Source: Caprimulgus europaeus
Taxonomy: Eukaryota; Chordata; Aves; Caprimulgiformes; Caprimulgidae
NCBI GenBank assembly: GCA_907165065.1
Contig: OU015543.1
Location: 9,613,501-9,677,500 of the forward strand
Direction: 5' to 3'
Length of the DNA: 64,000 bases
Both the position numbers and the translations under genes were made by a program. The notes under the pieces are model-generated. The model saw only the letters and a program-made list of their open reading frames with translations, was not told the DNA's origin and made no database searches. This document shows, piece by piece, positions 1-12,100 of this stretch (within the stretch, counting starts at the first letter, position 1; each line of letters begins with the position of its first letter).

Positions 1-99
1 TTAGTGGTCAAGAGTCAGGAATGTAGTATTAGGGCAAACTCTGAGGAGAGGACTGCTTAAACTGGATTTGACCTTAAGGATACTGCCATCATTTCTTAC
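1..99 (-). other. SMURF2: SMURF2 intron 9, 5' portion
   Basis: This is the start of the intron after exon 9, beginning with GTAAGA. It is cut by the window edge, and no further exon or repeat was seen. Confidence 0.85.
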
Positions 100-184
100 C
101 TAGGTACTCTTGGATCGTGCCACGTGCTAACACCAGTCTGAGTGTGCAGAAAATAGACCTGACCTTGCTGAGTCGTCCTTTGCT
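100..184 (-). CDS. SMURF2: SMURF2 exon 9 (WW2 core)
   Basis: The exon encodes [20 protein letters not shown] then WHDPRVP, residues 259-285, with split codons Glu258 and Arg286. WW2 has Tyr257 in place of the usual first Trp and keeps the second Trp (279) and the His-Asp-Pro ending, as in other SMURFs. Acceptor TTTCACAG|AGCAAAGG; donor ACCTAG|GTAAGA. It is the last exon inside the window; the next should encode DLSNINCEELGPLPPGWE and WW3. Confidence 0.96.
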
Positions 185-3100
185 CTGTGAAATCAAGATA
201 AATTAATAAAAACAAAAAATGCAACACAAAAAAAAAAAATCACAAAGACTGATTTCCCCAAACTAAGGAATCAAAAGGACCTCACATACAAGGAGAAGAC
301 ACAACCCATTTTCCCAGTTTCTTGGGAGATCTACAGTTAAATTATTTTAATGCGTGTACCATATCCTTCAGGTAAGTCAGGAGGAGTGTGCAAATGTGTC
401 CTGCTCATGTAATTCCTGTGCCTCTGTGACCTGACTCTCCTCTCTGCCAGCCGGGGGTCCGACGACTGCCCGCAGGTCGCACCGTTCGTTCCTGTGATCG
501 GAGTGTTCTCGTCCACAAAACAGCTCAGCGGCCTGCCCGGACTGGAGTACTCAGATGCTGGCCTGTGGGGAAAAACATGGAAATTGCATTAGTGACTGGA
601 CACGGGGCTACACAAGGTGCTGTGGGAGCTTCATCCAAGGGCTCTCGGGAAATCTCTGTGGAGGGCAGAACGGAGCAGTCGGCTTGCCGAGCAGGACACA
701 TCGATGACGGGCAGAAAGCTGCTGTTCCGCACCCACTGCTTCATCCCAGAGAAATTAGTAAACCTCTTCACACACCTTAGGGTCTGACCTGACACTCAGT
801 ATGTGATGCTGCAGGTTCAAGATCATATCAACTGCTCCCACCAGCAGTTCCCACCTTAAACAAGAGTGCCATGAGTAAAATTATTTTCCTTTTTGCTAAA
901 TGAGCAGCACAGAGCCCAAACGTTCTCACCTTGCCTGAGAGAAAGGAAGTGATCAGACCTTGTTATTCCTTCTAATTTCTAAGGAAGGTTATTAGACAAG
1001 GATGGTGAAAAAGGGCTAAGCAAGATAAGAAAACCAGTTGCTCTTGAGAGCTTGACTGCAAAAGGAAATGTTGAATTATGTGGTTTCGTGTCTCAATGCT
1101 GCTTTCAAAAAGATTTAAAATGGGTTAAAGGGGGACTGATAAGGACACAGGAAATCCCTGAAACAAAGTATATATTTTGCATTTGTTTTTCTGCTGTAAA
1201 TGAGTTTAGAGCTTAGAATAGGTATTTTAACATACCAGGAAAAATACAGATGGGTATGTTAAAAAGCTGTTCAGTACCTTCATTCATTTGAAAACTGCAA
1301 ATACATACCAGAGCTGGCAGCGTTAAGAGTACAGATTATTTTAAGTCAAATACATCAATACAGAGACTGGAATAATATTTATTGAGGATGGAAGAGACAG
1401 TCTGCAGGCACAGAAGGTCGGCAGAAGAGTCTGAAAAACATGTGATGACACTGCCTACAATTCAAGTAACAGCAAAACTGGTTTGAGGAACAGCTCTGCA
1501 ACACCCATCTACGGTTATTAGAAAAGGTGATCATAACGATTTTGAAACACACCCTGTAACAACCAGCTTGAAAAGTTCTGGATTACACAGTCATAGCATG
1601 TACATAGACAAAGTCTGTCAGCTGCTCATGATTTTTTTTCTTCTTTTCTTACAAAATCTGTATATTGTAATGTCTGTATTTATAGAGCTCCACCATAGCA
1701 GGTCTACAAGAAAACAAAGGTGCTAGTATTAGGGGAGGAAAAAAATCTAGTCAGAATGATTCTTCCGAGTTAAATATTAGACAGACTGAGGAGAAGGATG
1801 TTAGAGAAGAAAAGCATACAGCATTTGTAAAGTGACTTGGAGGAATGCTGAATGCTCCTGTCAGAGCCACTTAGGATTGCTTGTGCGCAGCACTCCCGTT
1901 CAGCAAGCAAAATTCATCGTATGCAGAGTGTCCTACACAATTTCTTACCGTGTCGGTCGCTCCCACTGAGTTGTTCGTGTAATATGATTTAAATACTGGA
2001 TCCTTCCAGAAGCAGTCCTCCGCTCCTCCCACCTGGAATTCAGACATTGAGAGATAAGGCAGTGAGTGGTATTTCCAGGAAACCAGGGCACAAAATGTTT
2101 CCAACAGAAATGCCAACTCGGGAAGACTTACACTGTTATGAATCACGTTACTGGACAAGGCAACAGGAAACAACGGAAAGTTCAACTCAAAATTAATTTT
2201 ACATATTCTTCCCATGGAACCAGACATAGAATTAACAGTATCACACCTTCACATTCAGTAACTGTTTGAATTCTAATTAAATCCAAACAGCCATATAAAG
2301 AAATTTATTGAAAACATCATGTTTAATAAAGCATTTAATTCTTTTCGACCACTGGTCCTAGTAAGGGCTCTCATAGTATCTTCACACACTTGCTTTAATG
2401 AAAAAGTCACCTTCAAATAATGTGACTTTTTAATTGTTACTTTTGCACTCCAACATACATGAGGCTATGCAGCTATCTTTGCACTTACACAATTAAGTAA
2501 GCAATATTTCTACAAGGAATATTTTGAAGCAAGAATTTTAAAGCGTTTTCAAAAATACTTTTGCCTTCTCCAGACTCCAAATTAACGAAAGAATGCTGCT
2601 TAGGACTTAGATTATAATTTATGTTTTAAAATTCATCATCTGAAAAATCAGTTTCTCCTGTCTTTACCTGCCAAGAATCGCATTGAGAAGGTCTGTGTTT
2701 ACTCTGAAAAAGCTGATGACAGCACCAGAACCTAAAACAGAGCATTTTTCTGTATTTGCAAAACTGTTTTAGGTGTTAATGATGTCATTAACTCTCACAG
2801 GAACATATCAAAACCCTAAACCCAGCCTTTGGCAGGTAAATACAGCAAGAACTCAGGCTCCACTACCTCCTCCAGTCATGTTTTCTTCACTGTGACTTAC
2901 ATGGAAGAAAAAGTGATCCTTTTTTGTAATAATGAATACCTCAGCAGAGGCCCATGTGGTCACTACCTTGCTACAAAACTGCTATCTGGATGAAGTCAGT
3001 TTGCTGATTGTGATTTAACATTATATTAGTTTAGCAGTTCTATAATTTGAAAGACTTATATTTTCTTACACAAGGATATTTTTAAATGCATTTACCCATA

Positions 3101-6100
3101 TATGCCACCTCCTGTTTTCCAAGGAGGGACAAGACAAGGGTGACACTATTAACTATTCTGTGTAGCCTGGCTGGCTTATCTCCTGCTCCTAAATTCACAA
3201 CTGTAGAACACCAGAGTGCAAGAATAAAAATAAATTAACCTATTGGTACTCTGACTTCTCATGACTACAAAATCTGTTGTATGGGCTGTATTTGTATTTA
3301 CATCACAGGGATGTCAGCTTACCCATCTGGTAAATCATTATCAAATAACCGACTGCAATCCACAACTTGTCCTCCTGTCCCTATTCGGTCTCTGGACTGA
3401 AGACTTACTATGAAGATAATAAAAGAATTATTAAAAATATGACATCTGAATGCAAATTACAGTTATATTTGAAAGAGAAATGGTACAACTTAGAGGACTC
3501 AGCTGAACCATGTTCTGGATATTTTTTCCTTCCCACAAATCAAAGGGTTATACAGAAACACTGTATGTTTTCATACATGTAATTCTCTACATATTACTTC
3601 AAAAGAGTTAGCTTGAAGAATATGAATGCAAGTTAATGCAGAAAAAGAAGTTAACTCTGAAGCTGTCATTGACTTTTCTTTGTGAGACAGACTGTGACAC
3701 TCATCTGGTGGCAGCAGGGTTGCTAACCTCATGCACGTCTGGGACAGCAAGTGGGACAGTGCTGGTGTCACACTTGCACTGCCAACAGGAGAACTGCTAA
3801 TAGAATAAGAAATTCCTGTATGTTTTCGACTCCTCCTTAAACATTTTGTGTGCACATGGGATTCAACACACACACACACACACAACAGCAGGCAAAATTG
3901 AACTGCTAGAAGCACTACACGTTTGGTTTATTGGCTACTTTCAAACACCAGTGCTAAGAAGTCAAATGCAACTCTCACACAAAGCAGTGCTCAGCACCCT
4001 GAAATGCCCCTACTGCCCTCAGCAAAACTGTTATTACTTTATTTTTTATACCTTTCATTGTAATGGATATTTATGCCTGAAGCTTTTGTACTACGATTAC
4101 GAAAACAATGATTTTTTAGGCAGCTTTTGTTCCTAATATCATAATTTGCAAGTGTCCAATCTGATAATTTATGACACTTGTGTTCCTGTGGGGTTGAGGG
4201 GTTGGTTGTTTTTTTTTTTCATGTTTTGTTTTGCCTCTAACAATAAAACAATTGCTTAAAAAGCTGAATACGTGCTGTGGCACACATTTCTTGAGGTGGC
4301 ACTACTGTACCTCTGTCTTCAAGTCCTATTTATGCAGGCAGAGAAATAAAACTTACAGATCTTAACCTAGACACAAACAAACTTTTGTCAAGGTCACAGA
4401 GTTTAAAAAGATGTAGTAGCACTGGCAGTTTTTGCCAGAGTCCAAATTTTCACCAGCAACGTGTTTTGAAGCTTAGGATTTTGAGCCTTCAATAGACCAA
4501 CCCAGGGAGTCCTGCAGTACCTGCTTGCTTTATTCCTAATCAGTATTAACTCCTAATCTTCCATGAACATTAAATGTTACAAAGCAACTTCTTAGAGCAA
4601 AAGACACCTTCAATTTAATTTCAACCCAAACAAAATCTGAGGTGAGATATTTATTCTGCAACAAACCCACACATTACAAGTTCACATTGTTGCACGTAGG
4701 CAAGGTTTGGCAAGCAATACACACAGACAAAAATGAAACTAAACAAAGGCAATTACCTCCTCTTTGCCTATGTGAGGACCAAAATTTGTGCACGGCTTCA
4801 TTTTGTAATGAGTAAGGACTCATTTTTTCTGCACCGCCACATCAGAAATAAAATGGTGGCACAGAAGAGAGCTGCAAGATTAAGACACAGTTCAGGTGCC
4901 CTTTGCATCCACTACTCACAAGCGTCCCCTTTTCTTCCCCCCTTTGATGATAACCCCAGGTATTTAAGATAAAGATCCCCTTGCTTGCTGTCCCAAATTA
5001 TAAAGGCAAACCCATTGTGCACTTGATCTGTAAGGTTATAATCTGCTGAAGGTATCAATTACATTTTAATATTGTTTTCCAATCTTGCATGGCCTCTGAA
5101 TTCAAGCCAGTTTATCATTAGAAGGACTGAGAGCATATTTATAACTTATTCTATCTTCTTACTTACTTTTAATCAAGATTTCTCCACCATGTAACTATTG
5201 CAGCAGAACTATCTAGTTTTACTCAAGCTCATTCACCCATTCAACAAAACTGCATTAGTGAAGAAAGAGTAAAATATAAGGAGATTAATAACAACAATTT
5301 CAATAAAAAGAAGATTGCAGTCTCTGGAATCTTACCAAGTATACATTAAATTAAATCACAGCCATGGCTGAGGAAACCTGACCTTTCTGACAGTAAAAGC
5401 ACAAAGCAGAACACACAGATTTGTTCTCAGTCTCCGCTGTAACCTGACAAGCAGTGGTTTTTCTGGGTGCAATGACTGAACAGGCAGCTCCTGCTAATTA
5501 GGGACAGCCCCAGCAGCATGCCAAAAGAGCTAATGCTGCCTTGGCTATACCACTTTTCATGATCACATCAGGTTAAGCCAACTGATCAGTTTAGTTTATG
5601 CCCACACTGCTGACTAGTTATTCTCTGACAACTAGTTAACTCTGAAGTGTATTTGCCATGCCCACGCTGCATGGCATTTGCCCCAGGCTTCCCATCTTCC
5701 ATCCCAATTGCCTTGAGCTCTTTCTGCTTTGGGGTGGGGTTTTGGGGTTGGGTTTTTTTTGTTTGTTTAATTAATGCCAGCATTCTCAAGTCACAATGAC
5801 AAGGATGCATGTTGCATACTCTGGAGGGCAGCATGAGAGCACATCACAGTGTGAGGGTACAGTCCCTGCTAGGGTCACTCTGAAGGACTGCTGTGGGCAG
5901 AGTGATCTCTGCTGCCTGGAGCAGACCCTCAGCAATCTCTCCTGTCAGCTGAGCTCAGTTTCTTCTTAAAAGGAACCTCACAAACAGAAATCACATGCAT
6001 ACAGCATGGATGATCAGGGGACCAGTATACTGGAGCAAAACCAAAAAGCAAACCAAACTGACAACATAATGCACCCCAGACAAATGACTGATTTATCCTT

Positions 6101-9100
6101 TTCTCTTCTGTGCAAGCTCACATGGAAAATTTAAGATTCAAGAATGGTCTGAAGTGTTGGGAAAGCACTTCTGATTCCATGTTTCTACCATCATTTGACT
6201 CTCCTGTGCCACCTCACTCTTATCTTAATACTGTGCAAACACTTGCAGATCAGATGCCAGACAGATGGTTAAAGCAACAAGAAGAGGTGAAGTCACAGGT
6301 ATTATTCAACAGAGCATTTTGAGGGAAGCAAACAAACGCACCGAAGCCCTTATTTGCTGACTGAGATTTCAATCGCTTTCCCTGGCTGACAAAACAAGAA
6401 TGCTGGTTGGATATTATTTGAACTAGGAACTGAACATAAAACTCAGCATGCAATTTCACTTTTCTTTCCCTCATGTTCAAATATTCTCATTAACACCTTA
6501 CCATAAAAATAAAGATCTCCTTACCCTGACTGTTTTTTTTCCTGACTTAAGTGACCTACTAGAAATGCTGCCTTCTGAAACAAGTGACAATGCAGTTTGT
6601 GAAGTTGTTTGTGTATACTTATTTTACAATTTGGCAGCTTCTTTTTAATTCTTAAGTTATTTAAGGTTTATGAGTTAGCAGAACAACAAAGCAGTTACAG
6701 AGATTAGCGACAGACTTGTTAATAACCCGTGAAAACGCAAAATTAATTGACCAAGTCATCCCAGACAACAATTCTCTGCTGTTACAGCAAGAGGTTTTAC
6801 TGTTGTGCAAAACCTACAGGAAGCACAGCTTTGCTGGAACTCTCAATGGCCAAGAAATTTGTAGTTTGTTTTTCGCAGGGAGTTCAGGCTCAGACTGACA
6901 CCATTCTTTAAAATGAAATTAAAAGCTTTCTAAATAAGACCACAGATAATACAAAATTTCTCTCCCAAATAATAATATTTGGGAGGATTTGTTTAGGGTT
7001 TTTTGGAGATTGTTTGGGTGTTTTGTTTTGTTGTTTGTTTGTTTTTAATTCTCTACATACACAGTTCTAGCTTGAGGTCCAAATGGCTTTAGTACTACAC
7101 AATTAATTTAGAAAAAAAAAAATTCAGTACAGAAAACTGACATCTAGGAAGGGTATTTCTATAGCTACTATTAAGCTCCAAGAGTACTAACAGATAAAAA
7201 CCCTTACTTACCTACTATCTGTCCTCTAACAGTATCATTGTCATTTGGCCCAAGCTTGCACAGATCCAATCTCTGATCTACAAAACAAGGACACAAAGGG
7301 TAAGTCATACAGCATTTTGCTGCCTTTAAGAGGCACACTAACTACTAACAGAACAAAATTCAGCTTAGTGTAAGATAGTCAGGACTTCAAGAGATGGAGG
7401 AAGGGAAGCAAAACTAAAAATCTTCAGCCAAGAATTCAATTTTCCATAATTTTAAAATCAGAAAACAAGACTAGAGTACCTTTGCTTTAACATTTTTCCT
7501 ACTTCACAAAGCTCTTCTGATGAACAGGAAATTACATTATCCTAGTTTGGATGTTTCAAGTGATTGTAAGAAGTATTCTGAACTCTCTTCCCTTTTGCAA
7601 AGACCAGGCATTGTCATAATGTGCTTCCAGTTCAGCATTTATACAAGCACAGCACAGAGCTAACCTGCAGCATCAACCCACGTGCTCTGCACTAAAAAGG
7701 TAAAACTTCATAAAACTGAGCCAAGTGCAAACTGATCAGTGCACTAAAGCACTGATCTAGTGACAAACACTCAAAAATCAGAACTTCAGTTATGCCTTTA
7801 TCGCCAGGGAACCTGCTATTGAAGGTAAAAATCACAATGCTTCTCTACCAGCATTTCACTTTTATTTTTAAATTATCTACATAACCAAGCGCTACTTTTC
7901 CATCACAGTGTGCCAAGTTTTGTTCAGAAGTAAATGGCACCCATTAGGATAATGAGAAAACAGCATCTTACATGTTAATTAACTTCTGAAAAAGTAAATA
8001 TGAAGCACTCTAAAGCACTTAATATCTTATGACAACATTTACTATTTAATTTTGAAGGCCTATTAATTTTTAAACTATTAATTTGGCTTCGAGACAGATT
8101 TACCCCTTAAGACTCATATTTTTGAAGGTAATAAAAAGATAATTTGAAGGTAGTTAGAATCTGTCTTCCTTTAAAATTCCAGCACAGGAAGTTCAGTGTT
8201 GACAATCCACAACTAGACTGCAGCACTGAAGTGACTACTGTCTATGGAAACGGGGCAAAGGAGTTGAAAAGCCAAAGATAAATTACATTCTCTAATCTAC
8301 CCGTGCTATCCTCAGCCACAAAACACCCTTATAAACTACCAAACAAATTGGAATATTTAAGCTTTATAAAAAACAACAAAAACCTCAAGTAATCATAGTA
8401 TAATAGAATGGTTTGGGTTGGAAGGGACCTTAAAGATCATCCAGTCCCAACCCCTCTGCCAGCAGCAGGGACACCTTCCACTAGACCAGGTTGCTCAAAG
8501 CCTCATCCAACCTGGCCTTGAACGCTTCCAGGGAAGTGTTCTTCATGCCTCTTCAAAAAGTCTGTGCATGGAAGTTTGGTGTGAAAGAGAAGAAACACTT
8601 GGCATTAGCTTACTTACAACCAGTGTCTTTAAGGCGGTTGATTGCGTTCGAAAGAAGTCTCACACAACCCAGAAAACCGGCTCCCTGCTTTTTATGAATT
8701 TTCTTGTGATTCCACACGCTGATTGTTATTGAATCCGACTTCCCAATATATCTGAAAAACACAAAGAACAGCACTGTGAATGGTACTTACTGAATACTCT
8801 GAAAATGCTCCAGAAATCACCTTGTGGCAAAAAAAAGACTATCAACCATTATATTAAAAATTTAACAGACACTGTATTGGCAAAGGAGAGGAAGCCACGT
8901 TTAGAGAGGATGTACCCATTACCATTTAATGAAAGCATGTCTTATGAAGGAATTTACTTAAATACAAACTAATCTAAAATCCTGATTCTGGAAGAAGGCA
9001 TTCATGTGAATCCAAAGTCTACTGACTGTTTAAAACAGGAACATGAACAGGCTGTGTGTGGTGACTACATCTCCTCAAGCTACAAGCATGCTGAGATTCA

Positions 9101-12100
9101 TGCCTCTGCTCAGCCCAGCCAAAGAGAACAGCAATGCTCGTGGCAGCGTGTGTTTGAGCAGCGTTAGGCAGAGCGGTTCAAACACCAGTTTAGCATCCTT
9201 TGGTGGCCCTTCATCTGCTGCTGCTTTTTTTTTTTTGGTTAGTAGGTCAAGAGAGGTTCTTCTCCCCCTCTACTCTGCCCTGGTGAGGCTGCATCTGGAA
9301 TATTGTGTCCAGTTCTGGGCCCCACAGTTCAAGAAGGACAGGGAACTGCTTGAGAGAGTCCAGCACAGAGCCACCAAAATGATGAAGGGAGTGGAGCATC
9401 TCCCTGCTGAGGAAAGGCTGAGGGAGCTGGGGCTCTTTAGCTTGGAGGAGACTGAGGGGGGACCTCATTAATGTTTATAAATATATGAAGGGTGAGTGTC
9501 AGAAGGATGGGGCCAGGCTCTTCACAGTGATGTCCAATGATAGGACAAGGGGCAATGGGTGTGAGCTGGAACACAGGAGGTTCTGCTTGGATTTGAGGGG
9601 GAACTTCTTTACAGTAAGGGTGACAGAGCCCTGGAACAGGCTGCCCAGGGAGGTTGTGGAGTCTCCTTCTCTGGAGACATTCAAGACCCACCTGGACGCC
9701 TTCCTGTGTGATCTCATCCAGGTGTTCCTGCTCTGGCAGGGGGATTGGACTGGATGAGCTTTCGAGGTCCCTTCCAATCCCTGACACTCTGTGATTCTGT
9801 GATTCTGTGTGCTTTTCAGGCTGTTTCCAACCTCCAGCAATGCAAGCCACCCTCACTGAGAGCTCTCCTGAGCACTCAGAGGAAAACACAACAAACCTCG
9901 TTACACATCTGCAGGTAACACATCTTTGGGAAGCTACTTTACTATTCAGAAAGGTTCAGAAATGCCCTGTTTATACCATACATGACATATTACACATGTG
10001 ACCCATCACAAAAAGTGCACAGGGTATTTTAGTCGAGATGTGCCACGTTCCCCCCCCTGCCCCCTGCTCACACGGGGACGGTCTCATGGCAGCATTACCA
10101 TGGAAATGCTTTGTAAAACCTAGATCTGTGTTTCACTGACTTGGGGAAACCTGGACACTGTAGGCTGGTTTGGTTTTGCTTTTTTCTTTGAAGCTTTGCT
10201 CTTCAGAAGCAATTACTTTGTGAGCTAAAAAACTTTCAGAGGACAATTTCATAACACATCAGAGAAATCAGCTATTACCAATACTGAATTATTACAGTTA
10301 TTTCAAGTTGAGGAAAATTAATTTCTAGCTGTGGCTTAGATCCCAACAAATGCTTGGACTTCTCCCCTCCCAGAACACAAATTCTGTCCTACTGCAGTTT
10401 AGTTCCAAGTGCTTTTTTGCTTGTTTTTGAAAAAAACTGATCAAACAAACTCAACCAATGTCTAAATAAATCTCCCCCACTGACTGAGATTTATTGGCTT
10501 TAACACATCTTAATATTTTCATAAAGATAGAAATGATACTGTCAAGGTTGGGAAACCAAATAATTGAACTAACTGTCATGGTTTAAAATTACATCTGTGA
10601 TCAGGTAAGTTCTCAATTAACACTTCTCCCCTTTTTCCTTTTCCAAAAAGCAGAACTTGGACAAGTTGGGTTTTTTCCACCTGCAGACAGGGACTGCCCC
10701 AAGAAGCAGAAGACAGAAAAGCCTAACTGTAGGCACGTACCCAGGAGCATGGTTTAAAATAACCAGTGCACATTCAAAAAACAAAATAAAAGAAGAAACA
10801 CAATACAAACTTGACACAAAAAAACCCCAAAGTTTTTTGAATAGTCAATTGATTGCACAATATAGGTCAGATTTTGGCCTTACAACCTTGACAATGCCAA
10901 TTTTGCATCAAGAAAAGAGGGATGAAGATGGGTATTCACGTGCACAGTTGCAGTCTGTAATGTTTCATGTACTTAAAATAAATTCTTATGAGAACAAGTT
11001 AGGTGCACTTAAAAATAAAGACTTATCATGACCTGTCTCGAACTTTCCAGTTTTCCTTGTTGCTTTAAAAAAGTCAGAGGTATATGGTTAAACACAATTT
11101 CAGAGCAGAACAGTTTGAATAATATGCAGAACAGCTGAATATACAACAGAGTTTCCAAGAATTACTGTAACATTTCAGGGTGAGGTTCTCATGGCTGAGA
11201 TGCAGACAGTAACCCACCCATACCAGGCAGGTGAGGACTCCTCCATCACTACCATAACCTCCTCCTGTTTTTGCACCAGAAAACCTGGCTGATTCACCCC
11301 TTTAAAGGAACTAAGCAAGAAAAGCTGCATTTTCCAAATAAAAACATCATCTTTTTTTTATTTTCCTCCAAAGGAAGAAAAGAAATAGTTCAGTAACTGC
11401 TAGTTGGCTTTATAGCAAAATATTTCATCTATATTTCTGCATAATTTCAGGCATGATACATGGTTGCATTTACAGAGTGACGGCAGGACAAGCTGACATT
11501 GCCAATTCATTTGGTGGATAAGTTACATTTGTTTTACATCATCTGGCAATAAAATTCCAACATAAAAGCCTGAGCTAGGAATTTTATTTGTTATTAAAAA
11601 AAGAATGTTCCAAAAAATAAAGTTTAGGGGAAAAAAATTTAAAAAAGGAAAAAGAGAAACAACATAAAAACCACCCCAAACCAGAAACAAAAACACAAAC
11701 CCCCCATTTTGTTGGATGCTTCTCTCTTCCTCATAATTAAAGTTCTTGGATCTTCTTTTTATTTAACTCTACCCACCAGCAATATCTGTATCACTTTCAT
11801 TGAAGTAATGAAGCTTCAGTACTTCAATGGAGATAAAAGGATTAATATTAATGAAATGTAAACCTGGGAATTCAATTTCTGTATACATTTTGTTAACTCA
11901 TATATTTCCTGAATCTGTAAAATTAGGGTTCTGGATAAAAAAATTGTGTGTCTGGAAATTTTAAGAAAAATGCCTACTCTTAGCACTTCCACTTCTAAAT
12001 AAAAAATAATAATAAAAAAATCAATACATGCCATACTGGAAAACTCTAAAATATTTTAATCAAGTTTTAGAACACAGGGACAATTGTTACTTTGTTTAAA

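Noticed and set aside
1871-2227. 118-codon minus-strand ORF
   Set aside because: It covers SMURF2 exon 7 in the wrong frame and runs into both introns; the spliced exon explains the sequence.
9043-9889. ORFs of 90-150 codons on both strands
   Set aside because: They lie largely in CR1 fragment 2. The real content is a decayed end of the CR1 reverse transcriptase, not a host gene.
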